In this document: one piece after another, positions 6,707 through 14,809 of the stretch
How the letters are laid out: each line of letters starts with the position of its first letter
Position numbering within the stretch: the first letter of the stretch is position 1
NCBI GenBank assembly: GCA_947496465.1
Contig: CANMCX010000025.1
Coordinates: 1-45,804, forward strand
DNA length: 45,804 nucleotides
DNA from: Marinifilum_A sediminis
Lineage (GTDB): Bacteria > Bacteroidota > Bacteroidia > Bacteroidales > Marinifilaceae
Reading direction: 5' to 3'
Notes under the pieces: model-generated
Told to the model about the DNA's origin: nothing
What the model saw: only the letters and a program-made list of their open reading frames with translations
The model's database searches: none
Translations under genes and position numbers: made by a program

Positions 6707-6950
6707 AACAAAAGTAAGCGTTGCTCATCCTCATAAAATTAGATGAATAAATGATTAGAGCCTTAAAAGTTTGTCTCTCGGCTAGCTTTTAAGGCTTTGT
6801 TTTTTGCTTTCAGTTATTGAACTAAAAACGGATCGGTTTCTTTAAAAGGGAAATGTCTTAAGTGTGAACATAAAGGCAATAGAATTTGGTAGGTCTTTTA
6901 TAGAAATGTATTTTAGGGTTCTGCTTACAAGAATAAATAGAATTTTGAAC
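6707..6950 (+). repeat. Long intergenic spacer repeat, copy E (diverged)
   Basis: The left edge (AACAAAAGTAAGCGTTGCTC) and hairpin are well kept, but similarity falls in the transposase-like part, where reading-frame shifts are visible, and fades out near 6938-6950. The remaining 90 bases before the next gene show no repeat. This is the right-most and apparently oldest copy. Confidence 0.85.
6757..6806 (+). terminator. Spacer hairpin/terminator, copy E
   Basis: GAGCCTTAAAAG pairs with CTTTTAAGGCTT; the inner arms TTTGTC and GGCTAG surround a TCTC loop with one mismatch. GTTTTTTG follows. It should end transcription of the cation transporter gene. Confidence 0.8.
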
Positions 6951-7042
6951 AAAACATTTTAATTTTTGCAATTCTATTTCAAACTTACTTATTATAAGTA
7001 GTAAATCACGAACTAAAATAACAGCACTAATAAAACAATTCG

Positions 7043-7864
7043 ATGAGAAAACATTGCATAAAAGTAGTAAGTATAGGATTGCTTTTGCTATCCATGGTAT
7101 TTGTTGCTTTTACTCAAACTAGAAATAATAAGACTCTCGCTATAATCAATAAATTGAACTTGATAGAGAATCAAAAAACAAATTTTCAATTCCAAATAGA
7201 AGCTTTAAAATATCAGGCAAAAGGAAATGATAGTATAAAGATTAGTGAATTGGAAAAGCAATTAACGGATGAGGAAATTGTTAAACGGCTTACTGAAACG
7301 TTTACTGAAATGTTAAGTGATGCTGAAATTAATGACCTTTATGAATTTCTACAATCGAGTGCTTTTGAAAAGTTTTTTAGTTCGGGAGAGATGAGCGCGG
7401 CGATTTCTGACAAATTTAGTGACATAAATAATGAAATAGAGAGAATAAGTGATAATTTCGGCAAAAGTATTGAAAAACCGACGAAGAAATTTCAGCCAAT
7501 ACCTGTTGATAGGGAGAATGGTTTTTACGCGACCGTTGGTTATAAGAATTCTATGGCAGATAAGGATGTCTTATTGGAAGAAACTCCTTCTTTGACTACA
7601 AGAGATATTTTAGAAGTAAAAAAGGTTTTTAGTACTTATAGTGACCGATCAGAGATTAGTATTGTATTCACAAAAGAGGGAGCAAGAAAGTTCTATTTGC
7701 TCACAAAAGAGAACATTGGAAAACCAGTTGCCATTGTAATAGATAAACATATTGTCTCAATTCCAAAAGTACTTTCTGAGATAGTGGGAGGAAAGGCTTC
7801 GATAAGTGGAGATTTTTCGGAAGATGAAATTGATCAAATGATTGAAACACTAAAAAGAAAATAA
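7043..7864 (+). CDS. Exported protein with a SecD P1-head-like domain
   Basis: This 273-residue protein has an N-terminal signal/anchor (Val-Ser-Ile-Gly-Leu-Leu-Leu-Leu-Ser-Met). Residues about 75-135 contain a helical Asp-Ala-Glu-Ile-Asn-Asp-Leu-Tyr-Glu-Phe segment like DUF2059-type helices. Residues about 160-270 match the periplasmic head of SecD: Glu-Ile-Ser-Ile-Val-Phe-Thr-Lys-Glu-Gly-Ala-Arg-Lys-Phe, then Gly-Lys-Pro-Val-Ala-Ile-Val-Ile-Asp, then Ser-Ile-Pro-Lys-Val, and Gly-Gly-Lys-Ala-Ser-Ile-Ser-Gly. There are no SecD membrane helices, so this is not a translocase subunit. It probably acts in the periplasm; the role is unknown. Confidence 0.75.
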   Translation: MRKHCIKVVSIGLLLLSMVFVAFTQTRNNKTLAIINKLNLIENQKTNFQFQIEALKYQAKGNDSIKISELEKQLTDEEIVKRLTETFTEMLSDAEINDLYEFLQSSAFEKFFSSGEMSAAISDKFSDINNEIERISDNFGKSIEKPTKKFQPIPVDRENGFYATVGYKNSMADKDVLLEETPSLTTRDILEVKKVFSTYSDRSEISIVFTKEGARKFYLLTKENIGKPVAIVIDKHIVSIPKVLSEIVGGKASISGDFSEDEIDQMIETLKRK

Positions 7865-7959
7865 GGCAGGTTAGGACTCAGGTTAAAGGAGATTGAAAAA
7901 CGATTGAATGTAGAATAGTACCAAGAGACCATTGCCAAAAGATTATCAAATCAAAAAAT

Positions 7960-8907
7960 ATGCAGATAAACAATTATATCTATTCCTTTATTTACGACCA
8001 TACTGAAAGTGAGTTGTGCAAGCTGGAATCGAAATGTCTTTTTAATAAAGAAGAAGAGAACAAGTTACTTTGTTCAGTTGTAAAAGTAGAACCTTCGGAT
8101 AGTGCATTTATTAAAAACAGACTTGACATTTCTTTATTTTCGGAAGATTATGAGGAGTTAATTGATAAAATTAAAAAGGAAAACATTTGCATTGATGGTT
8201 TTAAGGTTGAGTATTTGGTGTTTGATGGCGATAAAACCAGGTATGCCGACAGACTTAATAAGTTAAGGGATATTGGTTACAGTATTGATGGCGAACCGGA
8301 TTATTACAAACCTACTACAACTTATGCCTTATGCTATTTCGAGGGAGTTTGGTGTTTTGGGATTTTGGTTAAAAATAGTTTTGATTGGGAGAAACACAAT
8401 AAGAAACCACGTTCGTATAGTAACTCGATTAGTATAAATATTGCCAAAGCTCTAGTTAATATTGCAGCAAGTACGAATAAAGAAACAAAGCTGTTGGATG
8501 CTTGTTGTGGGGTTGGTACCATAATGCTTGAAGCTTGTTTTGCAGGTAATAAAATTGAGGGCTGCGATATCAACTGGAAAGTGGTTAGAGACTCGCGTGT
8601 GAACCTTGCTCATTTTAACTATACGGCAAATGTTTACCGATCGGATATAAAAGATATTGCCAACAGGTATGATGCAGCCATAATTGATCTTCCATACAAT
8701 TTATTTAGCTGTGCCGATGAGAATGATGTGATTCATATTATCGAGTCAACTGCAGAAATTACAGATCGATTGGTTATTGTATCTACTTCGGACATTACCA
8801 AAGTGATTGAGGGTACAGGTTTCCAAATATCAGATTGTTGTAGCGTTACTAAAAAAGGAAAATCCTATTTCTCGAGAAGAATATGGGTTTGTGAAAGGAA
8901 GAATTAG
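7960..8907 (+). CDS. SAM-dependent RNA methyltransferase, TRM11/UPF0020-like
   Basis: This 315-residue protein has an N-terminal THUMP-like half (1-150) and a C-terminal Rossmann methyltransferase. The SAM loop is Asp-Ala-Cys-Cys-Gly-Val-Gly-Thr (180-187), motif II is Gly-Cys-Asp-Ile-Asn (about 201-205), and the catalytic motif IV is Asp-Leu-Pro-Tyr (243-246), the D/N-P-P-Y type used to methylate exocyclic amines. Archaeal and eukaryotic relatives make N2-methylguanosine in tRNA; in this organism the target is inferred only. It is followed by about 80 bases without a gene. Confidence 0.82.
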   Translation: MQINNYIYSFIYDHTESELCKLESKCLFNKEEENKLLCSVVKVEPSDSAFIKNRLDISLFSEDYEELIDKIKKENICIDGFKVEYLVFDGDKTRYADRLNKLRDIGYSIDGEPDYYKPTTTYALCYFEGVWCFGILVKNSFDWEKHNKKPRSYSNSISINIAKALVNIAASTNKETKLLDACCGVGTIMLEACFAGNKIEGCDINWKVVRDSRVNLAHFNYTANVYRSDIKDIANRYDAAIIDLPYNLFSCADENDVIHIIESTAEITDRLVIVSTSDITKVIEGTGFQISDCCSVTKKGKSYFSRRIWVCERKN

Positions 8908-8986
8908 TTCGTCGAATATATTAATGATCCTTCTCTGCAAGAAAAGTAAGAGTGCTACCTTAAGTTTTTTAATTGAATAACTATTC

Positions 8987-9412
8987 ATGGAAATATCTAA
9001 GAGGAGAAAAATTACATACGGTCTTTATTTTGGTATTGCAGTCATTTGTATGATTATTAATGCCATAAATTCAATATTTATGGATAAGGAGGAAGTGATA
9101 GCAGATACGGATACAGTTTATACTACAGGTGAAAAGAATCATAGAAAATTAAATTTCAAAAAGTCATATGAAGGCGTAATCCTTAGAAAGTTTAAGGACA
9201 GGCACAATCACAATTGGAATACCGTAGAAATTAGGCTTTCGGATGGTTCTTCATTTTGTTTTCATCCTTATAAAGATGATAGAACTGGTTTTTATAGCTA
9301 TATTCAAAAAGGAGATTCAATTTTTAAAGATGACTGGGGTTTTACTTTTAGAATTAAAAGACAAAGTACACTTAAAACTTTTACAATTCATCCTGATTAT
9401 GTTAACAAGTGA
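8987..9412 (+). CDS. Small membrane-anchored protein, unknown
   Basis: Not recognised. It has 141 residues with one membrane segment at about 11-30 (Gly-Leu-Tyr-Phe-Gly-Ile-Ala-Val-Ile-Cys) and a basic N-terminus, so the rest should face the periplasm. The soluble part has beta-rich character (Thr-Val-Glu-Ile-Arg-Leu-Ser-Asp-Gly-Ser, then Gly-Asp-Ser-Ile-Phe-Lys), reminiscent of small OB- or SH3-like folds. ATG is the only sensible start. Transcription could be separate or with neighbours. Confidence 0.72.
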   Translation: MEISKRRKITYGLYFGIAVICMIINAINSIFMDKEEVIADTDTVYTTGEKNHRKLNFKKSYEGVILRKFKDRHNHNWNTVEIRLSDGSSFCFHPYKDDRTGFYSYIQKGDSIFKDDWGFTFRIKRQSTLKTFTIHPDYVNK

Positions 9413-9516
9413 AAGCAATTAAGCATTGCAAAATTTTATATGCTGTATGATTTGATCTCTGATTAAAGAGTAAGGTGTAATTTAAATAGAGTTTATTGCC
9501 AGCAAAAAGATAGGTT

Positions 9517-10551
9517 ATGACAAAGAAACAACGCACACGAATAGTAAGAATTATCTTGTTTGTAGGAACTATTACCTCTATGTTTTTTGTGCCATGGCTT
9601 TTGGTAAAAGCATGGATTCTACCCTTACCGGATACCGTTCAGGAACAGTTAGACGAGGCTGTTGGTCATGGATTTGAAGGAGTGATTGTTTATGTAGATC
9701 AAGCTGGCAAAGCTCCTCAGTATTATGCTTCGGGCTGGCACAATCGAGAAACTAAGATTCCTGCCAAGGCTCAAGCTTTGTATAAAATTGCCAGCATCAG
9801 TAAGTTGTACGATGCTGTGGCTGTCACCAAGTTGGTAAGCAAAGGACAACTTTCCCTGGATAAAAGCTTGGCTGATTATCTGCCGGATCTTGTTGGTAGA
9901 ATCGAAAATGCTGAGAAAATTACCCTGAGGATGATGATACAGCATAGAAGTGGCATTCCCAATTTTACAGATGCTCCGAATTTTTGGGCAGCTCCAACGG
10001 GTTCCTATGAAGAAAGTCTTGCATTAATTAAAGACCTACCAGCCAATTTTGAACCAGGAGAAGACTATGAGTATTGCAATACAAACTATTTGTTACTCAA
10101 TAAAATCATGGATGAGGTGCTGGGCTATGGTAACTTTCAATTCATTCAGGAAGAAATTCTAAATCCACTACATCTTAAGAACACTTTTAGTTCGGTGAGT
10201 GAGGTGAATCTTGATGATGTGATGAGCGGTTATCATATAGGATATCCCCATGATTTAAAGGAAAACGACTATGGCATGCATGCAACAGCAGAAGATGTGG
10301 GTAATTTTCTAAGGGCATTGAACGATGGATCATTGTTTGAACCAGGAGAGCAGGAAATATATGCTTCCATTTATGAGTATGAACATTCAGGTTGGGTTCC
10401 GGGATATCAAAGTTTTGCAAATTATAACAAAGAGCTTGATGCAGTTATTGTACAGTTTTACAGCACAACTGATCGTAAGCTGTATATGTGGAATTTGTCG
10501 GAAATCATAAACAATAGAATTGTAAAAATTCTGAAACGTAAAAAGAGCTAA
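9517..10551 (+). CDS. Serine hydrolase, class C beta-lactamase fold
   Basis: This 344-residue protein has an N-terminal membrane anchor/signal (about 10-32). Motif 1 is Ser93-Ile-Ser-Lys96 (SxxK), motif 2 is Tyr184-Cys-Asn186 (YxN), and the third motif is His-Ser-Gly (HxG) near residue 290, the usual trio of class C beta-lactamases, DD-peptidases and related esterases. It probably acts in the periplasm as a peptidase or esterase; beta-lactam hydrolysis cannot be inferred from motifs alone. It stands alone, followed by a 390-base gene-free stretch. Confidence 0.88.
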   Translation: MTKKQRTRIVRIILFVGTITSMFFVPWLLVKAWILPLPDTVQEQLDEAVGHGFEGVIVYVDQAGKAPQYYASGWHNRETKIPAKAQALYKIASISKLYDAVAVTKLVSKGQLSLDKSLADYLPDLVGRIENAEKITLRMMIQHRSGIPNFTDAPNFWAAPTGSYEESLALIKDLPANFEPGEDYEYCNTNYLLLNKIMDEVLGYGNFQFIQEEILNPLHLKNTFSSVSEVNLDDVMSGYHIGYPHDLKENDYGMHATAEDVGNFLRALNDGSLFEPGEQEIYASIYEYEHSGWVPGYQSFANYNKELDAVIVQFYSTTDRKLYMWNLSEIINNRIVKILKRKKS

Positions 10552-10631
10552 ACGGAGGCTAAACCTTTCGCAAATCAGCTAAGATTTCAAATTCTTACTG
10601 AAAACAATTCATCTTCTTTTTAGGACTTCCG

Positions 10632-10675
10632 CTGCTATTGCCTGCTCATATCTTCGAGCAGGTAAGCAATACAGC
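10632..10675. repeat. Imperfect palindrome in a gene-free stretch
   Basis: The gap between the serine hydrolase and the DDAH gene (10552-10940) holds no gene. It contains CTGCTATTGC-CTGCTC facing GAGCAG-GTAA-GCAATACAG, about 15 paired bases with a bulge. No T-run follows, so it is not an obvious terminator; it may be a dispersed palindromic element or an RNA structure. The remaining 250 bases look like an AT-rich promoter region. Confidence 0.5.
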
Positions 10676-10940
10676 TCATTCTTAATCTAACATTCGCTTA
10701 GTTAAAAAACACGAGTGGGGGAATCTATCCATAGGTTCTCACAATTACGCTACTCTTTTATTATGTAGATCCTTTCTATTTTACATGCTTTTATAGGTTT
10801 ACATCTTTACCTGTTATTGTTTACCATTTATATATCGTTATTTTTAGTTGATGTATTGAGAAGTGCATTCTGCTGATTTATTGAGTATGTATTGTACTTT
10901 TTAAAATTGCTTATTTTAATTAAGAATAAAAGAAAAAGAT

Positions 10941-11702
10941 ATGTTCAGAAAAGCAATTGTACGAAAGCCTGGAAAAAGCATGTTAAAAGGGTTGACCACT
11001 GCAGAATTGGGTTTGCCTGATTATGAAAAGGCATTGCTACAGCATGCTGAATACGTAAAGGCATTGCAAGAGTGTGGATTGGAAGTAATTGTTTTAAATG
11101 CAGACGAAGACTATCCTGATTCAACTTTTGTGGAAGATACAGCATTACTAACCCATAAGTGTGCAATCGTCACTAATCCCGGAGCATTGTCGCGACGTGG
11201 AGAGGTTGTAGAAATTAAGAAAGTGCTGAAAGAGCATTATAGCAATATTGAAGAGGTGGAGTTGCCAGGAACGGTTGAAGCGGGTGATATAATGATGGTA
11301 GGATCGGATTTTTACATCGGATTATCGGAGAGAACAAATGAAGAAGGTGCCAGGCAGGTAATTGAATATTTGGAGAAATACGGTATGAGAGGCTTTACAG
11401 TGAAACTGGAAGAGGTATTGCATTTGAAAACTGGAGTGGCTTATTTGGAGCAAAACAATTTATTAGCCTGTGGTGAATTCTTATCTAAAGAAGAATTTCA
11501 AAAATTTACTATTCTTGAGATTGATGAAAAGGAAAGTTATGCAGCCAATTGCATATGGGTAAATGATAGAGTTTTGGTTCCTAAAGGATATCCTAAGGCG
11601 AAGGAAATAATTAAAAATGCAGGATATGAAGTAAAAGAAATTGATGTTTCTGAGTTCAGAAAGTTGGATGGTGGATTGAGTTGTTTATCCTTGCGTTTTT
11701 AA
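10941..11702 (+). CDS. Dimethylarginine dimethylaminohydrolase-like amidinotransferase fold enzyme
   Basis: This 253-residue cytosolic protein matches bacterial DDAH in length and motifs: an early Asp60 in Tyr-Pro-Asp-Ser-Thr-Phe-Val-Glu-Asp (58-66), Glu113 in Val-Glu-Ala-Gly-Asp, the catalytic His161 in Leu-His-Leu-Lys-Thr-Gly, and the nucleophile Cys248 in Gly-Gly-Leu-Ser-Cys at the end. DDAH hydrolyses N-omega-methylated arginines to citrulline and methylamines. The homologous fold also includes arginine deiminases, but size and motifs favour DDAH. The gene is alone with a long leader. Strong assignment to family, moderate to substrate. Confidence 0.87.
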   Translation: MFRKAIVRKPGKSMLKGLTTAELGLPDYEKALLQHAEYVKALQECGLEVIVLNADEDYPDSTFVEDTALLTHKCAIVTNPGALSRRGEVVEIKKVLKEHYSNIEEVELPGTVEAGDIMMVGSDFYIGLSERTNEEGARQVIEYLEKYGMRGFTVKLEEVLHLKTGVAYLEQNNLLACGEFLSKEEFQKFTILEIDEKESYAANCIWVNDRVLVPKGYPKAKEIIKNAGYEVKEIDVSEFRKLDGGLSCLSLRF

Positions 11703-11766
11703 GGAATTATTAAGAAATATCCGAAGGATCTAACTTTTACATTAAGTGCAATTAAATGAATTAAAT

Positions 11767-12363
11767 ATGAAAAAATCAGTTCTTATTATTCTAGGGGTTT
11801 TTCTAATTGTTGTGATATCGAATACTGAACCCTTTAAACAAACTGTAAGCCCTTATATAAGCACACTTGCAAATTTAACAGCTGCAGGAGGTGTAATTGC
11901 ATTGTTTTTTCAGTTTAAACGCGAGGGAGATTTAAATGAGGCAGATTTTATTTTAAGAATAAATACGGAGTTCATTACCAATGAATTTATTGTTCGAATA
12001 TATAAGATGTTGGAAGAATCAAAAGCCGATGGTCAAAAAGAAAATCCTTTTACCAAGGATGATATCATCGATATGGCGAATTATTTGACATATTTTGAAC
12101 CCTTTTATTCATTGGTAAGAAGGAAAATTGTTAAAATTGAGAGTATCGATCCAATCTTATCCTATCGCTTTTTTTTGGCTGTTAATAATAAGTACATGCA
12201 AGAAATGCTCCTGTGTGCAGAGAATAAAGAAATTGCATGGGAGGCAACTTATAAGTTACACAATCACTGGAGTAAATACAGAGAAAAATTAAATAGAGAA
12301 ATTTGGGAAAGTGAGTATTGTCTTTCAAAAGGCAAATATTATAATCAGATGATTAAGAGTTAA
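11767..12363 (+). CDS. Membrane protein of unknown function (DUF4760-like size)
   Basis: Not firmly recognised. It has two N-terminal hydrophobic helices (about residues 4-20 and 35-50 from this start), then a helical cytosolic domain with Asp/Glu-rich and aromatic residues and a Tyr-Leu-Thr-Tyr-Phe-Glu-Pro-Phe segment. The layout resembles small proteins with two membrane helices and a C-terminal helical domain near the DUF4760 group, an impression only. A GTG start at 11746 would add seven residues; the ATG at 11767 directly before the hydrophobic helix is preferred. It stands between DDAH and a small transporter-suffix gene. Confidence 0.65.
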   Translation: MKKSVLIILGVFLIVVISNTEPFKQTVSPYISTLANLTAAGGVIALFFQFKREGDLNEADFILRINTEFITNEFIVRIYKMLEESKADGQKENPFTKDDIIDMANYLTYFEPFYSLVRRKIVKIESIDPILSYRFFLAVNNKYMQEMLLCAENKEIAWEATYKLHNHWSKYREKLNREIWESEYCLSKGKYYNQMIKS

Positions 12364-12428
12364 GAAGTGTTGAAAGAGATGATCAATTGACTTTCATCCA
12401 TTTTAAATAACAATCAAGAACAAGGATT

Positions 12429-12689
12429 ATGGAAAAAAAGAACTGGAAAATAAGAGTAGGAATATTTTTGATGATTTTCTGTATTCCGTTTTTTCTAATT
12501 ATCCCTGCAATTCCATTTCTTGATTTGGAATCCAAAACCATAATTACACTCTCAACAATATCTCTGATAATAGGAGAGGTGCTGTTTTGGGGTGGAGGAT
12601 TATTACTTGGCAAGGAGCTCTTTGTAAAATACAAAGCCTACTTTAATCCTAAAAATTGGTTTAAAAAAGGAGATAAGAATAAGGAATAA
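12429..12689 (+). CDS. Small two-helix membrane protein, transporter-suffix type
   Basis: This 86-residue protein has two membrane helices (about 10-30 and 38-62) separated by Phe-Leu-Asp-Leu-Glu, then a basic tail (Lys-Lys-Gly-Asp-Lys). Length, the Gly-Glu-Val-Leu-Phe-Trp-Gly-Gly-Gly segment and the following Gly-Lys-Glu fit the family annotated as transporter-suffix-domain proteins. The role is unknown. The following gene starts nine bases on, suggesting one transcript. Confidence 0.7.
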   Translation: MEKKNWKIRVGIFLMIFCIPFFLIIPAIPFLDLESKTIITLSTISLIIGEVLFWGGGLLLGKELFVKYKAYFNPKNWFKKGDKNKE

Positions 12690-12698
12690 CTTAATATA

Positions 12699-13457
12699 AT
12701 GAAACTAATAAACTCAATTTTAATTGCATTACTGGTATTCTCATCGTATAAATCGGAAGAAAGAAGAGAGGGATTCTCTTTTGATATTCCTTCGATAGAA
12801 CAAGAGGCAAGTTCGATATGGAGAACCATTAGAGATATTGAATTCTTTGAAAAACAAGGATACGCTGTTAAACTTCCTGATGATGAATTGATAGATTCTT
12901 TGATTGTTAAATCAAAAAATGGAACTTTTAGTAATAATGATTTTGCTTCAATTTATCAATTGCTTGAATCAAAAGTATATAATGAAAGTGATTACAAGTT
13001 GGCTCTAGAAAAAGTGAATGAGCAGAAACAATTAATAAGTAATATTATTCATCAAATTGAATTATCAAAGAGATCTTTTAATTGGGAATTTAAGATGTTT
13101 AAGGATTATAAAGTGATTCTTACCTTATATGGAAGTGGAGGGAGTTACAACCAAGATGCCGGGTGGGTAACATTATTTACAACTAAGGAAGGTGACTTTA
13201 AAAATTATGAAAATCCCGCCAACACAATAATACATGAGATTGTGCACATCGGTATGGAAAAATCAATCATTCAAAAGTACAAGGTTTCACATATACTAAA
13301 GGAGAGAGTTGTGGACACATTTGTATCACTATTTTTTGGAGAAGTTCTTCCAGATTATAAAATTCAAAGCATGGGAGAGACAGAAATAGATGAACACTTG
13401 AAAGAAAAAAGTGATTTAAAGAATCTTCATTTAATTTTTGAGAAGTGTATTGAATAA
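12699..13457 (+). CDS. Exported HExxH metallopeptidase-like protein
   Basis: This 252-residue protein has a short signal-like N-terminus (Leu-Ile-Asn-Ser-Ile-Leu-Ile-Ala-Leu-Leu-Val-Phe-Ser-Ser). The motif His179-Glu-Ile-Val-His183 has the HExxH zinc-ligand and general-base pattern and lies in a predicted helix. A downstream Glu (Leu-Lys-Glu-Arg-Val-Val-Asp, about 206) could be the third ligand, as in gluzincins, but that is inferred. Residues 60-125 are helical. The family is not identified. It follows the small membrane gene by nine bases. Confidence 0.65.
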   Translation: MKLINSILIALLVFSSYKSEERREGFSFDIPSIEQEASSIWRTIRDIEFFEKQGYAVKLPDDELIDSLIVKSKNGTFSNNDFASIYQLLESKVYNESDYKLALEKVNEQKQLISNIIHQIELSKRSFNWEFKMFKDYKVILTLYGSGGSYNQDAGWVTLFTTKEGDFKNYENPANTIIHEIVHIGMEKSIIQKYKVSHILKERVVDTFVSLFFGEVLPDYKIQSMGETEIDEHLKEKSDLKNLHLIFEKCIE

Positions 13458-13537
13458 ATGAAACCTGCAATTGCTGTTTATTGATGCATAAGCTGAAAAC
13501 CCCAATTAAAAATGAAACCTAACCTAATTTAAAAAAT

Positions 13538-14251
13538 ATGAATACATGCAAAAACTGTAAGCATACAGTAGATGGTAATTTTTGTTCCAATTGCGGGCTG
13601 AGTGTAAATCTAAAAAGAATAGATGGTACTTATATTTTACTTGAAATTCGTAAAGTGATTCAATTTGAAAAGGGAATATTGTATACCATAAAAGAATTGC
13701 TTACCAAACCAGGTGTTTGTGTTCGGGAGTTTGTACTTGAGAATAGAAATCGGCTTATAAAGCCATTTGTATTTATAATTGTGAGTTCCTTGATTTATAC
13801 AATTGTATGTAGATATTTGGGGGTAATTGGTGGTTATATTGAGTTTAGCAGCGATGATGCGACTACAAATCTTATTTTCAACTGGATACAATCTCATTAT
13901 GGATATACCAATATATTAATTGGAGCATTTATGGCCATTTGGATTAAAATATTTTTCAGAAAATACGATTACAATTATTTCGAGATCTTAATACTTCTCT
14001 GTTTTGTTTTAGGCATGGGAATGTTGATCTATTCTGTTTTTGCAATTTTTGAAGGAGTAACGCATATACGAGTGATGCAAACTGCATCAATTCTTGGAAT
14101 GATCTATACTACCTGGGCTGTAGGACAATTTTTTAATGGGAAAAGAATTTTCTCCTATTGGAAAGCATTCGCTTCTTACATGCTAGGCTTTCTTTCCTTT
14201 GCTCTATTGGCACAATCTTCAGGAACACTATTCGATTGGATCCTAAAATAA
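13538..14251 (+). CDS. DUF3667 zinc-ribbon membrane protein
   Basis: This 237-residue protein begins with a zinc ribbon (Cys4-x2-Cys7 and Cys16-x2-Cys19), then a conserved block Ile-Leu-Leu-Glu-Ile-Arg-Lys-Val with Leu-Leu-Thr-Lys-Pro-Gly and a Leu-Ile-Lys-Pro-Phe motif. Five or so membrane helices follow. This is the DUF3667 arrangement common in Bacteroidota; no function is established. It stands as a single gene with short gaps on either side. Confidence 0.87.
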   Translation: MNTCKNCKHTVDGNFCSNCGLSVNLKRIDGTYILLEIRKVIQFEKGILYTIKELLTKPGVCVREFVLENRNRLIKPFVFIIVSSLIYTIVCRYLGVIGGYIEFSSDDATTNLIFNWIQSHYGYTNILIGAFMAIWIKIFFRKYDYNYFEILILLCFVLGMGMLIYSVFAIFEGVTHIRVMQTASILGMIYTTWAVGQFFNGKRIFSYWKAFASYMLGFLSFALLAQSSGTLFDWILK

Positions 14252-14302
14252 ATTACAATTATCTGAGGACGCTAAATAACGTGTGCTACTAAAAACACTA
14301 AA

Positions 14303-14809
14303 ATGAATGTAATAGTTGTATTATATCACAGATGGTTAGTTTTGAAACCATTTAATTTCATTATTATAACTGGTTTGTTAATGATTTTGTGTTCAATTCC
14401 TATTGGTTATTTATTTCAATTGTTTGGATTTAAAATCAGTGATTTAGGAGGATTTGAAACTGATGTAATAAGCCTTTTAGGTTTAATTATTCTTACTGTT
14501 ATTATAGCACCTATTTTTGAAACTATAATGGCACAGCTTATCCCAATTTATCTTGCTCAAAAATTCTTTAAACAAAATTCGCATAATGTTGGATTAATAG
14601 CCTCAATATTAATTTTTTCCTTATTGCATGTCAGCTATAGTATTTGGTATGCAATTTTGGTAGTTCCATCTGGATTTTTTCTTGCGAAATCGTACCTGAT
14701 TTTTCAAGATAGGAAAGAATCAAGTTTCTGGATAACATCTTTTATTCATGCTTTCCGAAATAGTATATCAGTAGTAATTATTGCAATGGAACGCTTTTTT
14801 TTGCATTAA
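14303..14809 (+). CDS. CPBP (CAAX-type) intramembrane protease-like protein
   Basis: This 168-residue protein has about four membrane segments. CPBP motifs are partly present: Ala-Pro-Ile-Phe-Glu-Thr where the family has EExxxR (only one Glu, no Arg at the expected place), Phe-Ser-Leu-Leu-His (FxxxH) and His-Ala-Phe-Arg-Asn (HxxxN/B). Family members cleave in the membrane or serve in bacteriocin self-immunity. The altered first motif makes activity uncertain; it may be a degenerate member. It sits alone among unrelated small membrane genes. Confidence 0.68.
   Translation: MNVIVVLYHRWLVLKPFNFIIITGLLMILCSIPIGYLFQLFGFKISDLGGFETDVISLLGLIILTVIIAPIFETIMAQLIPIYLAQKFFKQNSHNVGLIASILIFSLLHVSYSIWYAILVVPSGFFLAKSYLIFQDRKESSFWITSFIHAFRNSISVVIIAMERFFLH

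Noticed and set aside
972..6950. Spacers as intact insertion sequences
   Set aside because: Only a dead C-terminal piece of a transposase is present, with no catalytic core, no left terminal repeat and no target duplication visible.
972..6950. Spacers as CRISPR or riboswitch elements
   Set aside because: Five copies at kilobase spacing with genes between them do not form a CRISPR array, and the hairpin is one simple stem with a T-run rather than a ligand-binding fold.
9517..10551. Serine hydrolase as a beta-lactam resistance gene
   Set aside because: Motifs are common to esterases, DD-peptidases and beta-lactamases, and nothing in the sequence favours resistance.
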